Positions 1-5,887 of a stretch of DNA of 8,051 nt are shown piece after piece. This DNA comes from Sulfuritalea sp. (GTDB lineage Bacteria > Pseudomonadota > Gammaproteobacteria > Burkholderiales > Rhodocyclaceae), in assembly GCA_026399445.1 (NCBI GenBank), contig JAPLRA010000167.1, positions 1 through 8,051 on the forward strand. Reading direction: 5' to 3'. Each line of letters begins with the position of its first letter. The stretch's first letter is position 1. The position numbers and the translations under genes were made by a program. The notes under the pieces are model-generated. The model saw only the letters and a program-made list of their open reading frames with translations. It made no database searches and was not told where the DNA came from.

Positions 1-134
1 ACCGCCCAGTCGGTGAGCTTGAACTGGGCGCTCAGTTTGACCGGGCTGCCGAATCCGGCATTCTCCAGCACGTAGCCGAACAGGACGCCGCAGAGCAGGC
101 CCGACACCATGCCATTATCATTAATGGGGAACAT
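1..134 (-). CDS. YeeE/YedE family sulfur-compound transporter, second half-size subunit (partial)
   Basis: Only the first 44 or so codons are in the window; the gene runs off the left edge. The start is the ATG at 134-132, preceded by AAAGGAG with a 6-base spacer that lies inside the last codons of the upstream gene. The product begins MFPINDNGMVSG and continues with a glycine-rich helix (residues about 9-21, with Cys15), then GFGSPVKLSAQF and DWAV. This matches the family pattern of a helix followed by 'ENAGFGS..KL.AQF...DW'. YeeE/YedE proteins are inner-membrane transporters, and the characterised member TsuA imports thiosulfate. The start lies one base beyond the stop of the preceding YeeE gene, so the two are surely co-translated and probably form one transporter from two half-size subunits. 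The family call is fairly firm; the substrate is inferred from the family and neighbours. Confidence 0.85.
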   Translation of the reverse strand, partial: MFPINDNGMVSGLLCGVLFGYVLENAGFGSPVKLSAQFKLTDWA

Positions 135-135
135 G

Positions 136-666
136 TCAGACTCCTTTGACCAGGCGGCTGACGAGCAACCCGGTGGCGAAACACAATGCCAGGAAGACGC
201 AGGCCGAAACGCCGAGTGCCGCCGCACCCGACAGCCCCATGCTGCTGGTGCAGCCTCCCGCGATGCGGGCGCCGAAGCCGGAGAGAAAGCCGCCGGCCAA
301 GGTAGTGATCAGGCGCTTCGGGGTACCGACGCTGCATGAGCCGTCCAACTGCACGCGAAAGCGACCTGCCATGAAAGCCGCCGCCAGTGCGCCGATGGCG
401 ACGCCGACGATTTCCCAGCTCAACCACGAGCCCAGCGGGCTGCCGTCAGCCACCATCGGCCCGAGGTAGCCGTTCGATTTGATGGCCTCCGGCGCAACCT
501 GCAGGCCCACGCCGGCGACCAGGTCGGTAGCCGCCCCGCTGGCACCTAGTCCGTGACCGGACAGAACGAAGGTCAGCAAAAGAACCAGGCCGAGCGCGAT
601 ACCTGCAACCAAGGGTGGCCAGAAGGGCCTGATTTCCGGATTGGCTTGCTTGTCTGATGTGCTCAT
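136..666 (-). CDS. YeeE/YedE family sulfur-compound transporter, first half-size subunit
   Basis: This 176-residue membrane protein is about half the length of full-size YeeE/TsuA transporters. Hydrophobic segments lie at about residues 17-36, 83-101, 120-133 and 148-172. The family signature is clear: GFGARIAGGCTSSMGLSG at about 130-147, with Cys139 in the GGCTS loop. An earlier glycine-rich loop, LSGHGLGASGA (about 35-45), resembles a degenerate copy of the same signature. In the family, conserved cysteines in such loops relay thiosulfate or another reduced sulfur compound into the cytoplasm. The ATG at 666-664 follows a GAAAGG ribosome site. The gene sits 99 bases after the cytochrome c gene on the same strand and is followed at once by a second YeeE gene, as in paired half-size YeeE transporters. 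Placement behind a tetrathionate-reductase-type cytochrome supports a sulfur substrate, but the exact one cannot be read from the sequence. Confidence 0.88.
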   Translation of the reverse strand: MSTSDKQANPEIRPFWPPLVAGIALGLVLLLTFVLSGHGLGASGAATDLVAGVGLQVAPEAIKSNGYLGPMVADGSPLGSWLSWEIVGVAIGALAAAFMAGRFRVQLDGSCSVGTPKRLITTLAGGFLSGFGARIAGGCTSSMGLSGAAALGVSACVFLALCFATGLLVSRLVKGV

Positions 667-765
667 GATGTTTGCCTTTCGGTGGGCGGATCGCTGTCGC
701 TGCCAATTTGGCGCAGGCGACCGGCGTGTCGCCCCGGGAGGCGCACGCCTTCGGTTGTGCCCTTG

Positions 766-1152
766 TCAGCTGCAGGTGGCCGGGGCGTCGCCGTCCTTGG
801 CGCCCTTGATCAGGAAGGCGCTTATGTCATCCATCAATTCCTGGTCCGGGGTGTCGGCAAACTTCTCGGCGGCCTTGTTGCCGGATTTGATGCTGGCGCG
901 ATAGGCCTTGCTGACGTACTGCTTGACCGTGTCCTTGCCCTTGTTGTGCTTGTCGGCCTTCAGGTAGGCCGCCCATTCCGCCTTGGTCTTGGTGCTCGGA
1001 TTGATCGAGCCGCTGGGGGCGACGGCGTGGCAGGAGGTGCATACGCTGCGGTAATAGACGCGGCCGCGTTTCCAGTCGGCGTCATAGGCGAAGGCGGAAG
1101 CAGCGAACAGGGAAAGCAGCGCAGCGGCGCTAAGGGTTTTAGTGAGTTTCAT
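766..1152 (-). CDS. Small periplasmic monoheme cytochrome c
   Basis: The 128-residue product begins with a Sec signal peptide (MKLTKT, hydrophobic stretch about 8-20, likely cleavage after AFA at 20-22). The mature protein carries one CTSCH heme-binding motif at residues 38-42. The only internal methionine after the heme site is Met107, and His69 is another possible distal ligand, so the axial ligation is uncertain. An ATG two codons upstream (1158) is in frame, but AAGGAG lies only one base from it and 7 bases from the ATG at 1152, so I choose 1152. The open frame runs on to 1359 inside the cytochrome b gene; this is a shadow. The gene lies 32 bases after the cytochrome b stop and probably shares its transcript. 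The likely role is soluble electron carriage between cytochrome b and the octaheme cytochrome. Confidence 0.88.
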   Translation of the reverse strand: MKLTKTLSAAALLSLFAASAFAYDADWKRGRVYYRSVCTSCHAVAPSGSINPSTKTKAEWAAYLKADKHNKGKDTVKQYVSKAYRASIKSGNKAAEKFADTPDQELMDDISAFLIKGAKDGDAPATCS

Positions 1153-1184
1153 GGTCATGCTCCTTGCAAGTATGAGGCGTTGGA

Positions 1185-1781
1185 TTATTCGACTTCTTCC
1201 CAGCCGGTGATCATGGCCTTGATGTGGGCCATCGGCGTATGGCCGGCGGTGGTCAGATAAACGTGCGCAATCAGGAAAGCCAGCATCATGAAGGCGCCGA
1301 TGGTGTGGCCGGTGGCAACCCATTCCAGCGGCAGGTTGCCGAAGCCCCAGGCAGCCCACTTGTCATAGAACAGGTAGAGCCCGCCGGTGACCCAGATCAG
1401 CGGCCCGACGCACAGCATGATGCCGAGATAAGCCAGCCGCTGCAGCGGATTGTGCTTGCGCAGCTGCGTCAGCTTGAACGGGTGCGGCTCATTCCTGAAA
1501 ATGCCGACAGAGTAGTAATGGATCATTGCCACGACCTTCTCCGTGGTCGGGATGTACTGCTTCCACTCGCCGGTAGTGAAGTGCCAGAAGATCGCGAACA
1601 CCCAGAGGCCGATCAACGACCAGGCGGCGATGGTGTGGTAGGCCACTGCCTTCTCGAAGCCGAAGATGGTGTAGGTGCCGTGGATGTCGAAGGCAGTGAG
1701 CATCAGGAACATGATCAGGCCGGCCTGCGACCAGTGCCAGAAGCGCTCGAAGCGCTTGAAGACGTAGATGCGTTCAGCCAT
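1185..1781 (-). CDS. Membrane cytochrome b (b561 / hydrogenase-type cytochrome b subunit family)
   Basis: This 198-residue integral membrane protein has four main hydrophobic helices, at about residues 16-32, 48-68, 115-133 and 158-177. Histidines suited to heme b ligation sit in or near them: His16 (FWHW), His49 (AYHT), His67 (FWHF), His159 and His173. The layout is that of the cytochrome b subunits of formate dehydrogenase, Ni,Fe-hydrogenase and thiosulfate reductase, which pass electrons between quinones and a periplasmic partner. I choose the ATG at 1781 because AAGGAG lies about 7 bases upstream and MAERIYVFKRFERFWHW is a typical family start; an upstream in-frame ATG (1835) would add 18 unlikely residues inside the octaheme gene. 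The start lies one base past the octaheme stop, so the two genes are translationally linked and the partner is most likely that cytochrome. Confidence 0.9.
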   Translation of the reverse strand: MAERIYVFKRFERFWHWSQAGLIMFLMLTAFDIHGTYTIFGFEKAVAYHTIAAWSLIGLWVFAIFWHFTTGEWKQYIPTTEKVVAMIHYYSVGIFRNEPHPFKLTQLRKHNPLQRLAYLGIMLCVGPLIWVTGGLYLFYDKWAAWGFGNLPLEWVATGHTIGAFMMLAFLIAHVYLTTAGHTPMAHIKAMITGWEEVE

Positions 1782-1782
1782 T

Positions 1783-3411
1783 TCAGTTCTCCTTGGCTTG
1801 ATGTTTGCGGCTGGACACGATGCGCATTGCGCCATGTCCGAACACCCCGAGCAGGGTCAGGAAGACGATGGCCCAGCCGGCGGTGTCCACCAGTTTGTTG
1901 TTGTCACGAACCGGAATGTAGATGCCCTGGATGCCGGCCAGCCGCCCGTCCTTGCTGTGGCACTCGACGCAGCCCAGCGCCTTTTCCTTGGGGGCGACCA
2001 TGTGGGTGATCGGCCAGGACATCTCGGTCTTGAGGAATTCCATCTTGCCCGAATAGGGATGTCCGGAATCCTTCATGCCGACGGTGATGGCCTTGTCCCA
2101 GTCCAGGTTCTTCCAATAGCCGGTGTCGTCATTGCCGGCCGTGTGCGGCGTGACCAGGGTCTTGTTGACCGGGTCGTAGGGCTGCGAGCCGCGGAACACC
2201 TTCACCGGCCAGATCATCGACTTGCCGTCAGTCGCGCTGCCACCAAGCGTGTTGATCTTCGTGCGCTGCTCCGACTTGTCGATCTTGTCGGTGATCAGCG
2301 TGTAAGTCACCTGACCGTTGACCCAGACGTACTCGGGTTTGACGTTCTCCGCCAGGGTGAAGTCGCCCTTGCGCGATTCGTAGGTGATGCGGCCCTTGGC
2401 GTCCTTCCTGACGATGTGCTTGCCTTCCGCATCGCGCTGGCCGGCCGTCGACCAGTCCCAGGTCATCTTGGTGGCAATGCCGCCGCGGGCGATGGCCGGG
2501 ATGTGGCAGGTCTGGCAGGCGATCCTGGTGGCGTGTTGATTCAGGCGAGCCTCCTTCTTGTGCGGGCCGTTGCCGTGGCAGGCGACGCAGGTCGCGGGAT
2601 TGCCCTTGTCGGCTTTGCCGCGAATGCGCGCGCCCTGCTTGTCCTGCGCGGTCGGCGTATAGCGGCTGCCGGCGACATCGTGGCTGGAAGTGCTGTGGCA
2701 GGTGCCGCAGGTGAAATCGAGACCCTCGGCATCCATGTGCACGTCGAGTTCCTTGGTCGGCGCCGCGAGCGACGTGTCCATGTCGCCGTGCTTGACGCCA
2801 TCACCGCCTCCGCCGTTGAAGTGGCAGGCGCCGCAGGTGTCGCGGCTGGTCTTGCCGACTTTCTGCGCGATCTTGGAGAGGTCGATGCCCTTGATGATCT
2901 TGCCGGAGCCGGGCGGGAATTCGGTGTCCTTGACTACCGGATTGCCGGCGAAGCCGGGCGGCTTCTTGTAATTGCCCGAGGTGTCATGGCAGGCCAGGCA
3001 ATCGACGTTTTCTTCGGACTTGAAGTCGAAGTTCGCGTCCTTCCAGCCATAACCGACGTGGCAGCTGGTGCAGGAGGCGTAGTTGGAGGCGATCGAAATG
3101 CAGAAGTTGTTGACGACGGTCTTCTTGCCCAGCGTTTGCTTGGTCTCGGGATTCAGGTACTCCCATTTCCAGTGCTTGGTGCGGTGGATCTGGCCGGCGG
3201 CCTCGGTGTGGCATTCCAGGCAGGCCTTGGTGACTTCGGGCCCGGAATTGAAAACCTTCTGCAGTTGCTTGAACTTGGTGTGGTCGGCGGTGGTGGTCAG
3301 CTTGAGCGGCTTGGGTTCCGCTTTTGCTTCTTCAGCCAGTGCAGGGCCGGTGGCGGCCAGCCAGCCGGCGCTGCACAGCAGCAACGCGGCCCGGGTAAAT
3401 GAATGACGCAT
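1783..3411 (-). CDS. Octaheme c-type cytochrome, tetrathionate reductase (OTR) family, membrane-anchored
   Basis: The 542-residue product has a Sec signal peptide (about 1-26, cleavage near ALA|EE) and eight CXXCH heme motifs starting at Cys64, 114, 138, 193, 235, 275, 299 and 481. A hydrophobic helix at about 508-530 followed by basic residues would anchor it in the membrane with its bulk in the periplasm. Seven hemes cluster in the first 303 residues; a long heme-free stretch precedes the eighth. This matches the octaheme tetrathionate reductase family of Shewanella, whose purified member reduces tetrathionate, nitrite and hydroxylamine in vitro; that enzyme has a lysine-ligated active-site heme. 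The Lys149-Lys150 pair just after the third motif is a possible equivalent, which is my inference. GGAGGT lies about 5 bases before the ATG. It heads the cytochrome b, cytochrome c and YeeE operon. Physiological substrate unknown. Confidence 0.92.
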   Translation of the reverse strand: MRHSFTRAALLLCSAGWLAATGPALAEEAKAEPKPLKLTTTADHTKFKQLQKVFNSGPEVTKACLECHTEAAGQIHRTKHWKWEYLNPETKQTLGKKTVVNNFCISIASNYASCTSCHVGYGWKDANFDFKSEENVDCLACHDTSGNYKKPPGFAGNPVVKDTEFPPGSGKIIKGIDLSKIAQKVGKTSRDTCGACHFNGGGGDGVKHGDMDTSLAAPTKELDVHMDAEGLDFTCGTCHSTSSHDVAGSRYTPTAQDKQGARIRGKADKGNPATCVACHGNGPHKKEARLNQHATRIACQTCHIPAIARGGIATKMTWDWSTAGQRDAEGKHIVRKDAKGRITYESRKGDFTLAENVKPEYVWVNGQVTYTLITDKIDKSEQRTKINTLGGSATDGKSMIWPVKVFRGSQPYDPVNKTLVTPHTAGNDDTGYWKNLDWDKAITVGMKDSGHPYSGKMEFLKTEMSWPITHMVAPKEKALGCVECHSKDGRLAGIQGIYIPVRDNNKLVDTAGWAIVFLTLLGVFGHGAMRIVSSRKHQAKEN

Positions 3412-3493
3412 GAAACACCTCCATCGACTGCATAACGATTTATATGAAAATCATTATCTTCTTATATACCGATGGAGATTTGATCCAAGTCAA
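3412..3493 (-). promoter_or_regulatory. Candidate class II FNR/Anr-type promoter for the octaheme operon
   Basis: Read on the minus strand, TTGACTTGGATCAA (3493-3480) matches the FNR/Anr/Dnr consensus TTGAT-N4-ATCAA in 9 of 10 defined bases. Downstream lies GATAAT (3458-3453), a 5-of-6 match to a sigma-70 -10 element. If transcription starts near 3445, the box is centred at -41.5, the textbook position for FNR class II activation. The predicted leader is about 34 bases and contains the strong GGAGGT ribosome site. The box overlaps the ilvD stop codon, so the promoter is wedged into the end of that gene. This suggests induction of the octaheme cluster under oxygen limitation. Confidence 0.7.
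3440..3458 (+). promoter_or_regulatory. Possible Fur box overlapping the -10 and start site of the octaheme promoter
   Basis: The 19 bases TTATATGAAAATCATTATC match the Fur consensus GATAATGATAATCATTATC at 14 positions, including an unbroken 10-base right half. It covers the proposed -10 element and start point of the minus-strand promoter, where a bound repressor would block transcription. An eight-heme protein is iron-costly, so iron control would make sense. The spacer region is A+T-rich, so a chance match is possible. Confidence 0.4.
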
Positions 3494-5337
3494 GAAAGCT
3501 GTGAAATATCCCGCACTGCACCAGTGTCGGCCGAGGTGGTCATCGCGGCATAGGCCTTGAGCGCGGCCGAGACTTCTCGCTGACGATTCAAAGGCTTCCA
3601 GGCTTGGCTGCCCCTGGCTTCCATCGTGGCTCGCCGTGCCGCCAGCGCCGACTTTTCGATCGCGAGATGGATGCGCCGGTTGGGGATGTCGATTTCGATG
3701 GTATCGCCTTCTTCTACCAGGCCGATGGCACCACCGGCCGCGGCTTCCGGCGATGCATGGCCAATCGAGAGGCCCGAGGTGCCGCCGGAAAACCGCCCGT
3801 CGGTCAGGAGTGCACAGACCTTGCCCATGCCCTTGGACTTCAGATAACTGGTCGGATACAGCATTTCCTGCATGCCGGGCCCGCCTTTCGGGCCTTCATA
3901 GACCACGACCACGATGTCGCCGGCGACGATCTGGTCGGCGAGGATTTTCTCCACGGCCTCTTCCTGCGACTGGCAGACGCGGGCGCGACCGATGAATTTG
4001 AGGTTCGAGTCATCGACGCCGGCGGTCTTGACGACGCAGCCCTTCTCCGCGATGTTGCCGAACAGCACGGCCAGCCCGCCGTCCTTGGAATAGGCGTGGT
4101 CCTTGTCGTGGATGCAGCCATTGACGCGGTCGAGATCGAGCTTCGAATAACGCCGGTTCTGCGAGAAGGCGGTTTGCGTCGGCACGCCGCCCGGTGCGGC
4201 GCGATAGAACTCATGCACCGCCGCGCTGGTATTGCGCTTGACGTCGCAACAATCCAGCGCCTCGCCTATGGTCGGGTAGAGCACCGTCGGGCAGTCGCGA
4301 TGGATCAGCCCGGCACGGTCCAGTTCGCCGAGGATGGCCATGATGCCCCCCGCCCGATGCACATCTTCCATGTGGTATTTCTGCGTTGCCGGCGCCACCT
4401 TGGCGAGGCAGGGCACCTTGCGTGACATGCGGTCGATGTCGTACATGTTGAAGCTCACGCCCGCCTCTTGTGCCGCCGCCAAAAGGTGCAGCACCGTGTT
4501 GGTCGAGCCTCCCATGGCGATGTCGAGCGCAATGGCGTTCTCGAAGGCCTTGAAGCTGGCGATCGAGCGCGGCAGCGCCGAGGCGTCGCCCTTCTCGTAC
4601 CAGCGCTTGCTCAGTTCGACGATCAGGCGGCCGGCCTTGAGGAACAGCTTTTCGCGATCGGCATGTGTCGCCAGCAGCGAGCCATTGCCGGGCAGCGAGA
4701 GGCCGAGCGCCTCGGTCAGGCAGTTCATCGAGTTGGCGGTAAACATCCCCGAACACGAACCGCAGGTCGGGCAGGCCGAGCGCTCCATGCTGGCTACTTC
4801 AGCGTCGCTGTTCTTGCTGTCGGCGGATTCGATCATCGCGTCGATCAGGTCGACCATGCGGTACTCGCCATGCCACTTGACCTTGCCGGCCTCCATCGGT
4901 CCGCCGGAGACGAACACGGCGGGAATGTTCAGCCGCAGCGCCGCCATCAGCATGCCCGGCGTGATCTTGTCGCAGTTGGAAATGCAGACCATGGCATCGG
5001 CGCAATGGCCGTTGACCATGTATTCGACCGAGTCGGCGATCAGTTCGCGCGACGGCAGGCTGTAGAGCATGCCGCCGTGGCCCATGGCGATGCCGTCATC
5101 GATCGCGATGGTGTTGAATTCCTTGGCCACGCCGCCCGCCGCTTCGATCTCGCGCGCCACCAGTTGGCCCATGTCCTTCAGATGGACGTGGCCCGGCACG
5201 AACTGGGTAAAGGAGTTGACCACGGCGATGATCGGCTTGCCGAAGTCGCCATCCTTCATGCCGGTGGCGCGCCACAGCGAGCGGGCGCCGGCCATGTTGC
5301 GGCCGTGGGTGGAAGTGCGGGAACGATAGGCGGGCAT
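3490..5337 (-). CDS. ilvD: Dihydroxy-acid dehydratase
   Basis: The 615-residue product converts 2,3-dihydroxy-isovalerate and 2,3-dihydroxy-3-methylvalerate to the 2-keto acids that lead to valine, leucine and isoleucine (cytoplasm, Fe-S and Mg dependent). It aligns along its whole length with the E. coli enzyme (616 residues), beginning YRS.T.THGRNMAGAR. Key sites are visible: DDG at 80-82, CISNCDK at 118-124 (Cys122 and Lys124) and CPTCGSC at 189-195, then GGSTNTVLHLLAAAQEA, KYHMEDVHRAGG, YEGPKGGPGMQEMLYPTS and DGRFSGGTSGLSIGH. The 'FVPGHVHL' segment lacks the extra N-terminal cysteine of the [2Fe-2S] class, so it looks like the oxygen-sensitive E. coli type. I choose the ATG at 5337 (AGGAG 6 bases before it, family start MPxYRS); an in-frame ATG at 5400 would add 21 residues unlike the family. 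The stop overlaps the FNR-like box of the next operon, whose genes are functionally unrelated. Confidence 0.97.
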   Translation of the reverse strand: MPAYRSRTSTHGRNMAGARSLWRATGMKDGDFGKPIIAVVNSFTQFVPGHVHLKDMGQLVAREIEAAGGVAKEFNTIAIDDGIAMGHGGMLYSLPSRELIADSVEYMVNGHCADAMVCISNCDKITPGMLMAALRLNIPAVFVSGGPMEAGKVKWHGEYRMVDLIDAMIESADSKNSDAEVASMERSACPTCGSCSGMFTANSMNCLTEALGLSLPGNGSLLATHADREKLFLKAGRLIVELSKRWYEKGDASALPRSIASFKAFENAIALDIAMGGSTNTVLHLLAAAQEAGVSFNMYDIDRMSRKVPCLAKVAPATQKYHMEDVHRAGGIMAILGELDRAGLIHRDCPTVLYPTIGEALDCCDVKRNTSAAVHEFYRAAPGGVPTQTAFSQNRRYSKLDLDRVNGCIHDKDHAYSKDGGLAVLFGNIAEKGCVVKTAGVDDSNLKFIGRARVCQSQEEAVEKILADQIVAGDIVVVVYEGPKGGPGMQEMLYPTSYLKSKGMGKVCALLTDGRFSGGTSGLSIGHASPEAAAGGAIGLVEEGDTIEIDIPNRRIHLAIEKSALAARRATMEARGSQAWKPLNRQREVSAALKAYAAMTTSADTGAVRDISQLS

Positions 5338-5369
5338 AGGAGTCTCCTGCGCAATTGGGTGAGCGTGAA

Positions 5370-5403
5370 TCTGTAATTGTATCGCCTTGCTCCGTACCAT
5401 CTT
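5370..5403 (-). promoter_or_regulatory. Weak candidate promoter for ilvD
   Basis: On the minus strand TACAAT (5381-5376) matches the -10 consensus in 5 of 6 bases and lies about 40 bases before the ilvD start. The hexamer at the right -35 spacing, GAAGAT (5403-5398), is poor, so the promoter would be weak or need an activator. No leader peptide rich in branched-chain amino acids is seen, so classical attenuation is not supported. Confidence 0.3.
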
Positions 5404-5678
5404 CGCGGTACCACCAGCGCCGGGTAATCACCGATGGTAGTAAATGGGAGGTAGCCGGGTTGCTGACAACGTCAGCGTATCGGTCTGAACGGCCTGAGCG
5501 CTTCCTACCTTGACGACTGGAATGCAGCGTCAACGGCCGTTCACCATGACTTTGGAATGCGCTTTGGAGGTCGGCTCCCACCAATAGCCGCCGGTGGCGG
5601 GTTGGGCGGGTAAGTCGGCTTCCGGGTGAACACCCGACGCTCAGGATTGATCAGCGCCGCGCCGCAACGAGCCTTCCT
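5404..5678. other. Non-coding spacer rich in inverted repeats between ilvD and the divergent accessory operon
   Basis: I find no convincing gene here. The open frames that cross it lack ribosome sites and recognisable domains. It is dense in dyads: GCTGAC-AAC-GTCAGC (5462-5476), a nested stem at 5486-5543, CCGCC-GGT-GGCGG (5588-5600) and the palindrome CGGGTGAACACCCG (5623-5636). Such density is more typical of dispersed intergenic repeats or the scar of a rearrangement than of a simple promoter region. Confidence 0.5.
5486..5543. repeat. Nested inverted repeat
   Basis: Outer arms TGAACGGCC (5486-5494) and GGCCGTTCA (5535-5543) pair perfectly over 9 bp. Inside them TTGACG (5510-5515) pairs with CGTCAA (5528-5533), leaving a 12-base loop. 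The right arms are separated by only one base and the left arms by 15, so a folded strand would be a long stem with a one-sided bulge. The function is unknown. It could be an intergenic repeat element or an RNA structure in a leader transcript. Confidence 0.55.
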
Positions 5679-5705
5679 CGAAACAAAGCCAGAGGCTTTG
5701 TTTCG
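5679..5705. terminator. Terminator-like hairpin, possibly bidirectional
   Basis: CGAAACAAAGCC (5679-5690) and GGCTTTGTTTCG (5694-5705) form a perfect 12-bp stem around the loop AGA. A GC base next to the loop with an A-rich left arm and T-rich right arm is the look of a factor-independent terminator usable in both directions, though there is no separate T-run after it. It lies between divergent genes (ilvD leftward, the accessory operon rightward), where no terminator is needed now. Confidence 0.5.
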
Positions 5706-5777
5706 CATTCATACTATCCCCGTCAGTTCTTCCGGTCGATGCTCCGGACTGGTACGGAGATGACTTTACCGATGCAG

Positions 5778-5856
5778 GGCTCAGTAGATGAGCCACTGAA
5801 ACAGTGGTGAAATGATTTTCTATGGCTCGTCTGGTGAGCCTTGCTGGGCGTATAAC
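5778..5856 (+). promoter_or_regulatory. Twin dyad operators and candidate promoter of the three-gene accessory operon
   Basis: Two 17-base dyads share identical arms and spacing, GGCTC-N7-GAGCC, at 5778-5794 and 5824-5840, 46 bases apart. Between them is another perfect hairpin, CCACTG-AAA-CAGTGG (5793-5807). Just after the second dyad is TATAAC (5851-5856), a 5-of-6 match to a -10 element, with no good -35, so the second dyad would overlie the -35 region. Paired identical dyads next to a -10 suggest binding sites for a dimeric regulator. No regulator gene is in the window. Confidence 0.45.
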
Positions 5857-5887
5857 TGGTTCCTGATATACAACGGACTGACCATTC

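Noticed and set aside
716..733. GGCGA-N8-TCGCC dyad between cytochrome c and YeeE
   Set aside because: The 5-bp stem has no T-tract and is expected by chance in such GC-rich DNA; not a supported terminator.
1153..1359. Long N-terminal extension of the small cytochrome c
   Set aside because: It overlaps the cytochrome b coding region, would bury the signal peptide, and the ribosome site fits the ATG at 1152.
1768..3402. A 544-codon open frame on the plus strand
   Set aside because: It is the opposite-strand shadow of the octaheme cytochrome gene, which has eight heme motifs, a signal peptide and a strong ribosome site. The shadow has no domain and arises from GC-rich codon use.
5338..5348. 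11-base palindrome AGGAGTCTCCT over the ilvD ribosome site
   Set aside because: With a one-base centre it cannot form a stable hairpin, and it arises simply from AGGAG followed by CTCCT. Not enough to claim translational control.
5338..5400. 21-residue upstream extension of ilvD from the ATG at 5400
   Set aside because: The extra residues have no family counterpart, and AGGAG is well placed for the ATG at 5337, which gives the usual length.
5486..5543. Integron attC site
   Set aside because: The nested arms recall an attC layout, but I see no paired core sites of the RYYYAAC/GTTRRRY kind in the right places, no integrase and no cassette array.
5096..5584. 162-codon minus-strand open frame overlapping the ilvD start
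   Set aside because: It is out of frame with ilvD over half its length and spans the inverted-repeat spacer. Its composition looks like translated intergenic sequence.
5778..5840. CRISPR-like repeat array
   Set aside because: There are only two short dyads with conserved arms and no regular spacers or cas genes; an operator pair is a better reading.
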